This document shows, one piece after another, positions 10,640 through 22,678 of a stretch of DNA of 64,000 bases. Position numbers and translations under genes: made by a program. Under the pieces are notes generated by a model that saw nothing but the letters and a program-made list of their open reading frames with translations, searched no databases and was not told where the DNA came from. Source of the stretch: Tipula vernalis (taxonomy: Eukaryota > Arthropoda > Insecta > Diptera > Tipulidae); assembly GCA_958295665.1 (NCBI GenBank), contig OY282558.1, positions 187,280,015 through 187,344,014 of the forward strand, written 5' to 3'. Position 1 is the stretch's first letter. Every line of letters begins with the position of its first letter.

Positions 10640-13075
10640 CCATTTTGATTGCAATTTAAAGTGGCATCCTTACGTTAAAATTTCAGACAATTCTTATGGG
10701 TCAGACGGGAGTACTAATGCTTCGTGCTGGACCCTTCCTAACATTTGTCTGGAATGATTTTGATTTTATTTTAAAGTGACATCCTTACTGAACGTCTAGT
10801 TAAAATTACAGTCAATTCTTATGGGTCAGACGGGAGAAATAATGCTTCGTGCTGAACCCTTCCTAACATTTGTCTGGAATGATTTTGATTTTATTTTAAA
10901 GTGACATCCTTACTGAACGTCTAGTTAAAATTGAAGACAATTCTTATGGGTCAGACGGGAGTACTAATGCTTCGTGCTGGACCCTTCCTAACATTTGTCT
11001 GGAATGATTTTGATTTTATTTTAAAGTGACATCCTTACTGAACGTCTAGTTAAAATTACAGACAATTCTTATGGGTCACGGGAGAACTAATGCTTGGTGC
11101 TGGACCCTTCCTAACATTTGTCTGGATTGATTTTGATTTTATTTTAAAGTGACATCCTTACTGAACGTCTAGTTAAAATTACAGACAATTCTTATGGGTC
11201 AGACGGGAGAACTAATGCTTGGTGCTAGACCCTTCCTATCATTTGTCTGGAATGATTTTGATTTTATTTTAAAGTGACATCCTTACTGAACTTCTAGTTA
11301 AAATTTCATTCAATTCTTATGGGTCAGACGGGAGAACTAATGCTTGGTGCTGGACCCTTCCTAACATTTGTCTGGAATGATTTTGATTTTATTTTAAAGT
11401 GACATCCTTACTGAACGTCTAGTTAAAATTACAGACAATTCTTATGGGTCACGGGAGAACTAATGCATGGTGCTGGACCCTTCCTAACATTTGTCTGGAA
11501 TGATTTTGATTTTATTTTAAAGTGACATTGTTACTGAACGTCTAGTTAAAATTTCAGACAATTCTTATGGGTCAGACGGGAGTACTAATGCTTCGTGCTG
11601 GACCCTTCCTAACATTTGTCTGGAATGATTTTGATTTTATTTTAAAGTGACATCCTTACTGAACGTCTAGTTAAAATTACAGACAATTCTTATGGGTCAC
11701 GGGAGAACTAATGCTTGGTGCTGGACCCTTCCTAACATTTGTCTGGAATGATTTTGATTTTATTTTAAAGTGACATTGTTACTGAACGTCTAGTTAAAAT
11801 TTCAGACAATTCTTATGGGTCAGACGGGAGTACTAATGCTTCGTGCTGGACCCTTCCTAACATTTGTCTGGAATGATTTTGATTTTATTTTAAAGTGACA
11901 TCCTTACTGAACTTCTAGTTAAAATTACAGACAATTCTTATGGGTCACGGGAGAACTAATGCTTGGTGCTGGACCCTTCCTAACATTTGTCTGGAATGAT
12001 TTTGATTTTATTTTAAAGTGACATCCTTACTGAACGTCTAGTTAAAATTACAGACAATTCTTATGGGTCACGGGAGAACTAATGCTTGGTGCTGGACCCT
12101 TCCTAACATTTGTCTGGAATGATTTTGATTTTATTTTAAAGTGACATTGTTACTGAACGTCTAGTTAAAATTTCAGACAATTCTTATGGGTCAGACGGGA
12201 GTACTAATGCTTCGTGCTGGACCCTTCCTAACATTTGTCTGGAATGATTTTGATGTTATTTTAAAGTGACATCCTTACTGAACGTCTAGTTAAAATTACA
12301 GACAATTCTTATGGGTCAGACGGGAGTACTAATGCTTGGTGCTAGACCCTTCCTAACATTTGTCTGGATTGATTTTGATTTTATTTTAAAGTGACATCCT
12401 TACTGAACGTCTAGTTAAAATTACAGACAATTCTTATGGGTCACGGGAGAACTAATGCTTGGTGCTGGACCCTTCCTAACATTTGTCTGGAATGATTTTG
12501 ATTTTATTTTAAAGTGACATTGTTACTGAACGTCTAGTTAAAATTTCAGACAATTCTTATGGGTCAGACGGGAGTACTAATGCTTCGTGCTGGACCCTTC
12601 CTAACATTTGTCTGGATTGATTTTGATTTTATTTTAAAGTGACATTGTTACTGAACGTCTAGTTAAAATTTCAGACAATTCTTATGGGTCAGACGGGAGT
12701 ACTAATGCTTCGTGCTGGACCCTTCCTAACATTTGTCTGGATTGATTTTGATTTTATTTTAAAGTGACATCCTTACTGAACGTCTAGTTAAAATTACAGA
12801 CAATTCCTATGGGTCACGGAAGAACTAATGCTTGGTGCTGGACCCTTCCTAACATTTGTCTGGAATGATTTTGATTTTATTTTAAAGTGACATTGTTACT
12901 GAACGTCTAGTTAAAATTTCTGACAATTCTTATGGGTCAGACGGGAGTACTAATGCTTCGTGCTGGACCCTTCCTAACATTTGTCTGAAATGATTTTGAT
13001 TTTATTTTAAAGTGACATCCTTACTGAACTTCTAGTTAACATTTCAGACAATTCTTATGAATCAGAGAGGAGTAT
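10640..13075 (+). repeat. 125-base tandem array, left arm, about 19 units
   Basis: Each unit carries CTGGACCCTTCCTAACATTT, then GATTTTGATTTTATTTTAAA, then GTGACATCCTTACTGAACGT. The spacing between successive CAATTCTTATGGG is 125 bases, or 121-123 in units with GGGTCACGGG in place of GGGTCAGACGGG. Further linked variants are CATTGTTACTG/CATCCTTACTG and GCTTCGTGC/GCTTGGTGC, which recur in ordered combinations and suggest amplification in blocks of two or three units. Confidence 0.95.
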
Positions 13076-13079
13076 TGAG

Positions 13080-13870
13080 TGTATATTGACCGTGGTTTAT
13101 TAATTGAATTTATTGTATTGATAAATTCAACGAGAATGGTTGAGGTTCATCAACATTTCGCGTGTTGTTGTTTGTGAATGTTGGCCGTGGTTCATCAATT
13201 GGATTTTTTGTATTGATAAATTCAACGAGAATGACTGTGCTTCATCAATGTTTGCAATGGTGTTGCTGGTGAATGTTGTACCTTGTTCATCAATTGAATT
13301 TATCGTTATGATAAATTCAACGAGAATGGTTAAGGTTCATCAACATTTCGCGTGTTGTTGTTTGTGAATGTTGGCCGTGGTTCATCAATTGGATTTTTTG
13401 TATTGATAAAATCAACGAGAATGTCTGAGCTTCATCAATTGGATTTATCGTATTGATTAATTCAACGATAATGACTGTGCTCCATCAATGTTTGCCATGG
13501 TGTTGCTGGTGAATGTTGGACGTTGTTCATCAATTGAATTTATCGTAATGATAAATTCAACGAGAATGGCTGAGCTTCATCAACGTTTCGCGTGTCGTTG
13601 TTGGTGAATGTTGGCCGTGGTTCGTTAATTGAATTTATCGTATTGATAAATTCAACGAGAATGGTTGAGGTTCATTATCGTTTCGCTGGTTGTTGCTGGT
13701 GAATGTTGGCCGTGGTTCATCAATTGGATTTATCGTATTGATAAATTCAACGAGAATGACTGTGCTTCATCAATGTTTCCCATGGTGTTGCTGGTGAATG
13801 TTGGACGTTGTTCTTCAATTGAATTTATCGTATTGATAAATTCAACGAGAATGGCTGAGCTTCGTCTATG
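13080..13870 (+). repeat. 95-base tandem array, left arm, about 9 units
   Basis: The unit contains ATAAATTCAACGAGAATGG, GTTGTTGGTGAATGTTGGCC and TTCATCAATTGGATTTATCG. Successive AACGAGAATG occurrences are about 95 bases apart. Short open frames with repeated peptides come only from the repetition. Confidence 0.92.
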
Positions 13871-14090
13871 TTTCTTTCTGACTTCCGAGTTTTATTGCAT
13901 ATATTATATTGGCCATTATTAATTATTTGGTTTTATAGTACAGATAAATTAAAAGGGATACAATTTGATTGATGATTATTATAATTAAGATATTATACAT
14001 ATACACAATACATTTATGTCATATGAATATATCAATTGGTCGTGGATTTGAATTTTAAAGTTTTATACATTTCGCTTTTTGAATATTATT

Positions 14091-17000
14091 AAATGAGGAA
14101 CTACCTTCTCTAACATTGATTTATTAATGTGTTGTACTTGCGATTTTAAGTCATCGTACTTGGTCTATTTTGAATCCTTTTTACAGTATGCTACGTAATG
14201 GGGTTGATCTCTTGACGGTATATAGCTAACAATTGAGTTTATTTCATATTCGATGTTTTGATAAGTTATCAATTCTTGTATAATTATTAATTGATACGGG
14301 CAATTGTTTGTTAATAAATTCGGTCGGTAGAGCAATAACTTCTTTGGGATCGATTGAGATGATATTCATATATGTTTCACACTTGTTACATTTCTTAGAA
14401 TGAATACTTGAGAAAAGTTTCTCTATATTTTGGAAACCTAACTTTTCAAGATCGAAAATATTTAAATTTATGTATGGTCTCTCTTCTAGATTTACTTCGA
14501 GACACACTTCACAATTGTATTTAATTATTGCACTAGGAGTTTGCTTCATAAAAAAATCTGATATTTTTGTTATATTGCAATCACAGAAATTCACATGTTT
14601 AAATATTTCAACTAATAACTCATTTCGTAAATTATAAGCTTCAGTCGTATCCCGCTCAGACATGGTAAGTAATAAATTTTTTAAAGGAATTTGTTTCATA
14701 TTATGAATTTCAATCGCGTTAATTAAACATTGGACGAAAGAATCAAAGGCGCACGTATTTTAATAATACCCATTTGTGAGGCTTCCGTTTTCAAGTAAAA
14801 GCCAAGTACTAATTTTAGACCATTCGGAGGATAAATTTCTACTACATAGTTGTGTAGTCTTCCTTGATGGTGTCTTATCTAACGGATATAATTGTAATCC
14901 CAAAATTGAAACTGAATTGTTTTCAGAAATTTTACCGCCGGTTTGGGAAAGCTCTCTTATTTTTTTAAAACAGAAATTAGGCTGAGGTTTTTCTATGTCT
15001 AGTGAAATCTTCTTTTTCCAAGTTTCTATTGACTTTTTAGATTCGATTAGAGATAAATTTTCAGGATTTGATGACTCTTCATGCTTGGTTTGGTAATGTC
15101 GTTTCAGCGATTTTTTAGGTATTTCAGCAACTAGTTGTCTTAGGATTGAAGAATTTCGATTCTGGATTTCTTTTATAAAACGAAGAGCCTTAGTAGGTAT
15201 TTTTTTAATAAGTGGGCAGTTCCGACATCTTCTTTTAATTATTGCAAAATAGTTTTCAATATGTGAGTTGCTATGTCGTTTTCCAGGATGTAAAAGACTG
15301 CTCCATAATAGCAGATATGTTATATATTTTTTAAGAAATATGTTTAAAAATCCTGGATTGTAAAAATAATTTAAGCCGCCTTTGTAGTTTATATCAACAT
15401 AACATGTGTCGCTAATTTCTTTAAAATCCCTGTAATAAGGGCTTTGTGTATAAATCGATGAATTTAATTCAAAAGTCTTTGATTTGTGGCAGTCTGTTTC
15501 TTTTTCAACAACACTGTTGCTTTCAAAATTCTTCGGTGAGGTCAAAATTAAACTACAAATGCTTTGAAAAGCTTCTGTAGTTTCTTTATTTACGTATTTG
15601 TTTTTCATTAAAATACACAAATTTGTCCATATACTTTTTAGCACATTTAAATCACTGCAAATATAGAAACTAGAAAATATTTCTTTTAAATATTTATTTT
15701 TTTTTGAAGTTTTTGCAAAATTCTGATCAATATCGCTGGTCATATTTTTCATGAGATGAGAGCAACACAAATAAACTTTTATTTTATTTTTAAACGCCTC
15801 TTTGCTATTACCATTTAAAAATTCATATGTCATGTTGAGGTATTTGACAATATTTTGATGATTAAATGAATCTAAAATAGAATTAAATTCTGCAAAGCTG
15901 AAATCAATCACAACTGCGTTAAAAATCGGCCATTTTTTTAAAGTAGTTTCCGTAAATATTTTGTAAGACCTAAGCCATCCCCCAATAGCGTCAATATTAT
16001 GACTGGATGAAATAAAATCGGTTATAGGGAATGGTACAGAAGGATCAGTTACGTAGGCGTATGTTGGAATAATAAGAGCGTAATAATAGACTGAAGCACA
16101 ATTTTTGTATGGTGATCTAACCATACCTCCAGTTCCATCTAAGTAAGCTATAAATTCATTGGAATCAGTTATTTTATCGAGCATAATTTTTAAAACCTCA
16201 TTTTGTAATCTACTGTATGTCATAACTGAAAAAGGTAAAACTCCTACTTTTCGAACATATTGGTCTTCACGGTTCATCTGGAGTTGTATTTCCAGTTTCA
16301 AATCGTCTAAATCATTTTGGGCATTGTCTTTTGATGAAATTATTTCAGAACGAATTTTTCTCAATACGTCTTGAGACTTAGTAACTAATTGTGTATTATG
16401 CTTAGTAACAAAATGTGTATCTTCATTTTGAACAAATAGCTCCCCAGCGGACTCGACTGTTTCTTTGTCTAAAATATTCTTATAAATTTCTCTGGCATAT
16501 CTGGAAACATGACGTGTTTTTTTATAAGGATGAATTATTTCAGACGTACTTTGGTAAACTTCAAACTCACTACTATCAATGTCTCTACAAACGAATTTGT
16601 AAGTGCGACATCGCTGATTACCGTCAATGGATTTGTGGCTACAATAAGCCCGAATAATTATGTGCTTCTTACTATAATCTACTGCTTTAATATTAATTTG
16701 ACAACCTGTCAGTATCGTAGCATAGCTCGAAATCACAGTAGGATATTTAAATTTATTTAATTTTGCAGTATTTAAATCATAAATCTCTCGCCATTCGTCA
16801 GGTGATATTTTGAATGAGGTATTAGAATTGACATATTTTCCGGAGGCAAAAAATTTGCTAATTTTTAATTTTAAATTATTAGAAGCAATGTGTGGCTTTT
16901 TTATTTGAAAATCATCATTTTCACTGTCACTCTCCAGATTTGATAAATTATAACATTGCTGTGGTCCTTCAGTAGCAATTGTTTTATCAAAAATGATATC

Positions 17001-17360
17001 ATCAAGATTATTTGCGATATAATTAACATTTTCTTTTTCAATTTCAGTAGCATGATATTTTGGTTTATCCAAAAAAACTTCTATCTTATTTCTTTTATTT
17101 ATGATTGCAGTTTCAATGCGAATTCTCACGTCGCATCTTTTTAAAATATTTACTATTTTTAATCTGTATGTTTCATTGCATTTAATATGAAGATAGGAAC
17201 ATATCTGGCGAAGCAACGAGTTATTGTCTCCTTGTCTAAGTTGAACTTCATTAATATCATTAACATTATCAACGACACATTGCACAATCAAGTCCAAAGA
17301 TTTTTGATTAAAATCAAATTTTTTGAACGGCATTTTTCGATAAATGTTTGAATAAATCAA
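14091..17360 (-). pseudogene. NOF/MULE-type transposase with C-terminal USP-like cysteine-protease domain, broken
   Basis: The main frame (17360 down to 14760) gives 866 residues; M10 (MPFKKFDF) is the more natural start. A Cys/His cluster at 240-258 precedes a DDE core: D408 in YLDGTGG, D486 in VVIDFSFAEF, the CCSH motif at 532-535, and E702 in HIENYFAIIKRR, as in MULE/NOF transposases. An in-frame TAA at 14760-14762 ends this frame, and the same frame resumes at once with NTCAFDSFVQ and runs to 14244. That stretch has CEVC and CNKC pairs like a USP finger. After a frameshift near 14260 come HYVAYC and, past a TAG, KYDDL, resembling the USP histidine box. Three lesions (stop, frameshift, stop) therefore break a single protein of about 1,050 residues. 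Transposase acts on the foldback ends; the role of the protease-like part is unknown. Confidence 0.75.
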
Positions 17361-18644
17361 TAAAGCGAAGAGCTAAGCGAAAAGTTAAGTACCAAAAAAT
17401 CTAACAAATTAAAATATATTGTAGTTGGAAATAAATTTCCAATACAAATATACACTAAAATCGATAAATAAAAATAAAACAAGTATAATATTCAAAAACT
17501 TAAAATAATTCTAACAAATCGTATGCAATATAAAAGTATGTATAAGAGAATATCCAGTAGAAAGCAAGGGTCCAAATAGTTTTAAAAAAAACTGTTAATA
17601 TTAGCAAAATTTCACACAATAAAATATAACAAAACAATCGAAGCGAACAGTACAAAGACTAAACACGAATTGAAACACAACCAAAAAAAAAATTCGCTTT
17701 TATACTCTCGGGAAAAAAATTATTTTTTATTTTATCTGTGTTTCATTCTATTTTATTTTTCGGTTTTAGCTTCGAAAATTTTTCGAAAAATACCCTAAGT
17801 TTGAACGCTTGTATCTTGGTTAAATATCGAAATAATTCCATTTTTCTTTTCTCTAAATAAAGGAAAATTAGTCTATTTTCTGATGCTGGAGTTTTTTTTT
17901 ATTTTATTTTGTTTTTTATGACATTTTTTTGAGTCAAAAAAAAAGATTTCTAAACGTGAAAAAAATGTTAACTTCCAAGTCAGCCAACGAAAATTGCAGA
18001 TTTTTTAATCGCAAATCCAATTAAGCCATTTGATAGAGAATTTATAAACCTTGAAAATGGGATAGTAGCAATTTCTATGCGACAAATCCTTGTCGAGTTA
18101 TTGCAGTTTTAGCGAACACGGTTTTGGTTCGGAATGTTGTAAAAATGTTTTAATTCCTTGTGCGACCAAAACTATACGGCATACAATTTGGATATATGTA
18201 TATGGACCGCAATAACTTGACCAGGATTTGTTCCACAGAAATTTCAACTTTTTTATTTTCAAGGTTTATAAATTCTCAACCAAATAGCTTGATTGGATTT
18301 GCGATTAAAACAAAACGGGCGCATTTGAAATCACAAGTGATTTATAAAACAAATGGGCATCTATACACAACATGTTTCGCTTTCAAAATTCAAAAGCGAA
18401 CTGAAAGAAAAGTATATAAATAATGTAAAATTAAAAAAATTTGTTTGTATAAGCGGTGTCGCTCTCTTTACCTCTTCTCTTTTGGCTCTCAGACTTATTT
18501 TATTAAATCATATTCGTCAAAAATGATGTTATTTTGTTCTAGACCAATCAAATCAAGAATAAAATTCCATAGACAGCGTGATTTATATAGGCAGCTTTTA
18601 CACTACGTGTATAAATGCCTAAAATCTGGAATGTTCGTTGGTAG
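17361..18644. other. Upstream region of the transposase inside the foldback core
   Basis: A non-coding, T- and A-rich region between the transposase start and the right arm. It should hold the promoter, but I cannot point to one. It includes the imperfect palindrome at 18006-18308. The plus-strand frame at 18445-18654 ends HYVYKCLKSG, vaguely like the USP histidine box, just before the right-arm copy of the YDDL segment. Confidence 0.4.
18006..18308. repeat. Imperfect palindrome with arms of about 100 bases
   Basis: AATCGCAAATCCAATTAAGC at 18009 onward is mirrored by GCTTGATTGGATTTGCGATT ending at about 18307. GAATTTATAAACCTTGAAAA and GACAAATCCTTGTCGAGTTA also have reversed complements in the second arm. 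The loop is about 100 bases. It may be a decayed miniature inverted-repeat element inserted in the foldback core. Confidence 0.75.
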
Positions 18645-18949
18645 ACTACGATGACTTAAAATCGCAAGTACAACATATTAATAAATCAATGTTAGAGAAG
18701 GTAGAGTTCCTCATTTAATAATATTCAAAAAGCGAAATGTATAAAACTTTTCAAATCCACGACCAATTGATATATTCATATGACATAATTATATGTATTG
18801 TGTATATGTATATATTTTTAATTATAATAATCAACAATCAAATTTTATCCCTTTTAATTTATCTGTACTATAAAACCAATAAATTAATAATGGCCAATAT
18901 ATATAATATATATGCAATAAAACTCGGTAGTCAGAAAGAAACATCGACT

Positions 18950-19290
18950 AAGCTCAGCCATTCTCGTTGAATTTTTCAATACATAAATCCAATTGATGAA
19001 CCACGGTAAATCGACATATGCAATACAACTCGCGAAACATTGATGAAGCACAGTCATTCTCGTTGAATTTATCAATACGATAAATCCAATTGATGAATTA
19101 TAAGATATGCAATAAGACTCGGCCTCTAAATAGAAATATTTATAAAGCTTAGCCATTCCTATTAAATTTATCAATACGGCAAATTCAATTGATGAACCAC
19201 GGCCAACATATACCAACCATTCTCGTTGAATTTATCAATACGATAAATCCAATTAATGAACCACGGCCAACATTCACTCAACATAAATAC
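18950..19290 (-). repeat. 95-base tandem array, right arm, about 3.5 units
   Basis: The reverse complement of the left-arm 95-base unit, with CATTCTCGTTGAATTTATCA recurring at about 95-base intervals. It is much shorter than the left array, so the arms have changed unequally. Confidence 0.85.
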
Positions 19291-19295
19291 ACTCG

Positions 19296-21616
19296 ATACT
19301 CCTGTCTGATCCATAATAATTGTCTGAAATTTTAACTAGAAGTTCAGTAAGGATGTCACTTTAAAATAAAATCAAAATCATTCCAGACAAATGTTAGGAA
19401 GGGTCCAGCACGAAGCATTAGTACTCCCGTCTGACCCATAAGAATTGTCTGAAATTTTAACTAGACGTTCAGTAACAATGTCACTTTAAAATAAAATCAA
19501 AATCATTCCAGACAAATGTTAGGAAGGGTCCAGCACCAAGCATTAGTTCTCCCGTGACCCATAAGAATTGTCTGTAATTTTAACTAGACGTTCAGTAAGG
19601 ATGTCACTTTAAAATAAAATCAAAATCATTCCAGACAAATGTTAGGAAGGGTCCAGCACGAAGCATTAGTACTCCCGTCTGACCCATAAGAATTGTCTGA
19701 AATTTTAACTAGACGTTCAGTAAGGATGTCACTTTAAATTAAAATCAAAATCATTCCAGACAAATGTTAGGAAGGGTCCAGCACCAAGCATTAGTACTCC
19801 CGTCTGACCCATAAGAATTGTCTGAAATTTTAACTAGACGTTCAGTAACATTGTCACTTTAAAATAAAATCCAAATCATTCCAGACAAATGTTAGGAAGG
19901 GTTAAGCACGAAGCATTAGTTCTCCCGTCTGACCCATAAGAATTGTCTGTAATTTTAACTAGAAGTTCAGTAAGGATGTCACTTTAAAATAAAATCAAAA
20001 TCATTCCAGACAAATGTTAGGAAGGGTCCAGCACCAAGCATTAGTTCTCCCGTCTGACCCATAAGAATTGTATGAAATTTTAACTAGAAGTTCAGTAAGG
20101 ATGTCACTTTAAAATAAAATCAAAATCATTCCAGACAAATGTTAGGAAGGGTCTAGCACCAAGCATTAGTTCTCCCGTCTGACCCATAAGAATTGTCTGT
20201 AATTTTAACTAGACGTTCAGTAAGAATGTCACTTTAAAATAAAATCAAAATCAATCCAGACAAATGTTAGGAAGGGTCCAGCACGAAGCATTAGTACTCC
20301 CGTCTGACCCATAAGAATTGTCTTCAATTTTAACTAGACGTTCAGTAACAATGTCACTTTAAAATAAAATCAAAATCATTCCAGACAAATGTTAGGAAGG
20401 GTCCAGCACCAAGCATTAGTTCTCCCGTGACCCATAAGAATTGTCTGTAATTTTAACTAGACGTTCAGTAAGGATGTCACTTTAAAATAAAATCAAAATC
20501 ATTCCAGACAAATGTTAGGAAGGGTCCAGCACCAAGCATTAGTACTCCCGTCTGACCCATAAGAATTGTCTGAAATTTTAACTAGAAGTTCAGTAAGGAT
20601 GTCACTTTAAAATAAAATCAAAATCATTCCAGACAAATGTTAGGAAGGGTCTAGCACCAAGCATTAGTTCTCCCGTCTGACCCATAAGAATTGTCTGTAA
20701 TTTTAACTAGACGTTCAGTAAGGATGTCACTTTAAAATAAAATCAAAATCAATCCAGACAAATGTTAGGAAGGGTCCAGCACGAAGCATTAGTACTCCCG
20801 TCTGACCCATAAGAATTGTCTGAAATTTTAACTAGACGTTCAGTAACAATATCACTTTAAAATAAAATCAAAATCATTCCAGACAAATGTTAGGAAGGGT
20901 CCAGCACCAAGCATTAGTTCTCCCGTGACCCATAAGAATTGTCTGTAATTTTAACTAGACGTTCAGTAAGGATGTCACTTTAAAATAAAATCAAAATCAT
21001 TCCAGACAAATGTTAGGAAGGGTCCAGCACCAAGCATTAGTACTCCCGTCTGACCCATAAGAATTGTCTGAAATTTTAACTAGAAGTTCAGTAAGGATGT
21101 CACTTTAAAATAAAATCAAAATCATTCCAGACAAATGTTAGGAAGGGTCTAGCACCAAGCATTAGTTCTCCCGTCTGACCCATAAGAATTGTCTGTAATT
21201 TTAACTAGACGTTCAGTAAGGATGTCACTTTAAAATAAAATCAAAATCAATCCAGACAAATGTTAGAAAGGGTCCAGCACGAAGCATTAGTACTCCCGTC
21301 TGACCCATAAGAATTGTCTGAAATTTTAACTAGACGTTCAGTAACAATGTCACTTTAAAATAAAATCAAAATCATTCCAGACAAATGTTAGGAAGGGTCC
21401 AGCACCAAGCATTAGTTCTCCCGTGACCCATAAGAATTGTCTGTAATTTTAACTAGACGTTCAGTAAGGATGTGACTTTAAAATAAAATCAAAATCATTC
21501 CAGACAAATGTTAGGAAGGGTCTAGCACCAAGCATTAGTACTCCCGTCTGACCCATAAGAATTGTCTTCAATTTTAACTAGACGTTCAGTAAGGATGTCA
21601 CTTTAAAATAAAATCA
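19296..21616 (-). repeat. 125-base tandem array, right arm, about 18 units
   Basis: Repeated GACAAATGTTAGGAAGGGTC, reverse complement of the left array, with the same linked unit variants (TCTGACCC versus GTGACCC, GCACGAAGC versus GCACCAAGC). Confidence 0.95.
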
Positions 21617-21636
21617 TTAATTATAATTACAATAGA

Positions 21637-22360
21637 TAATTCTGTGGTGAAAAGGTAAAGTATCTTATCTCGAGATAAGACATTTTTGAGATTTTAACAA
21701 AATCATATTCTATTAAAAATTAGCTATTTTTACAGCTAATCGGTTTGCCTGTAGCTATTACAAAATTCGAGTTATTACTATGTCCAAATATTTTATTTGA
21801 AAAAAAAACTATAAAATCAAAAGGAAAAACATCTTATTTAAAAATTAAAATAAAGTTATAAAAAAATTCGGAAGCAAAACATTTTAGTTACATATAGGTC
21901 AACAAAAAAATTTTAGTAAAACACCTTGTTTCTACATAATTTTCAGTGTTTCAAAAAAAAAATATATTTAAAACAACTTATCTACAAACAAGGGATTTTT
22001 CCCTTTCATTTTTGTTGAAATTATATGCTTATTCAATAACTTATGTCCTATTAAGATTTATTGGAATATGCATAAAAATTTGGTAAAATAGCTTAAGTGA
22101 AATAAGATAAGTTATTTTAACAAAATTGTAAAGGTAAAATAACCTGTTTGCATTTTTCTTAATTTTCTTAATTACTCTAATAAAATTTAAAGTAACTAAT
22201 ACTTTAAAAAAAAATGCATTGCATCATCTTACGAAAACCCTGGAAAAACTAGCTTATATAGTCATATATTTTTTCACAGATTTATTTTAACCGTTTTTTT
22301 GCTCTCCTGAAAATTGTATAAAATCGAGATAAGATACTTTACCTTTTCACCACAGAATTA
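21637..22360. mobile_element. 724-base TIR element nested in the right arm
   Basis: A perfect 37-base terminal inverted repeat (21637-21673 and 22324-22360) begins TAATTCTGTGGTGAAAAGG. The left arm lacks this block and runs directly from ...ACAATAGAT into TATTAATAATAAG, so the insertion lies within the arm. The target duplication is TA or TTA (ambiguous). No ORF is present, so it is a non-autonomous element. Confidence 0.85.
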
Positions 22361-22678
22361 ATAATAAGAAAAAAATTACGGCTCATTAAATTCGTACATA
22401 TTTTAATTTTTCGTGCTAACTTTTCGTGCCAGCTTCACATCGGTATATTTTCATTGTTTTCCGTGCTAACTTTTTAGTACATACATATGTGTATTTGATA
22501 TATTTGTACTAAAATGAAATGAAACCCTATGTTTGAACCACTCTACTAAATAGTATTGCCAGTGCGTTTTTCGTGCTAACTTTTCGTGCTAACTTCACAG
22601 ACATGAAAAAAGGCATCTCACAACAGCGAAAGTGTAAAAACAATTTCTTTGACATGAAATGCTAAGGCGATTTCTTAA

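Larger units (their letters stand above)
10159..14175. repeat. Left inverted arm of the foldback element
   Basis: Reverse-complementary to 18645-22443. It holds the end motif, an extra stretch of about 320 bases missing from the right arm (10330-10650, beginning with a small hairpin), about 19 units of the 125-base repeat, about 9 units of the 95-base repeat, and a 300-base inner part that overlaps the 3' end of the transposase gene. Confidence 0.85.
10159..22443 (-). mobile_element. Giant foldback (FB-NOF/MULE-like) element, about 12.3 kb
   Basis: CCGATGTGAAGCTGGCACGA at 10159 recurs reversed and complemented, ending at 22443. From there inward the two sides mirror each other in the same order: end motif, a 125-base tandem array, a 95-base tandem array, and a unique inner segment ending at the transposase 3' end. 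The arms are about 4.0 kb (10159-14175) and 3.8 kb (18645-22443), around a 4.5-kb core with one minus-strand transposase gene. Long arms made of tandem repeats around a NOF-type gene are the architecture known for FB-NOF foldback elements. No clean target duplication was found. A second copy of the end motif at 22569-22602 hints at nesting or an altered right end. Confidence 0.8.
18645..22443. repeat. Right inverted arm of the foldback element
   Basis: Reverse complement of the left arm with fewer 95-base units (about 3.5, at 18950-19290) and about 18 units of the 125-base repeat (19296-21616). It starts with TACGATGACTTAAAATCGCA, the coding 3' end of the transposase/protease gene, so the inverted repeat reaches into the gene. 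A 724-base TIR element (21637-22360) is inserted near its outer end. Confidence 0.85.

Noticed and set aside
10640..13075. CRISPR-like regular repeats
   Set aside because: The 125-base units are contiguous tandem repeats without unique spacers, and the genome is eukaryotic.
13140..13922. Repeated peptide frames in the 95-base array
   Set aside because: The same peptide is generated by tandem DNA repetition, and the frame is not kept in the right arm.
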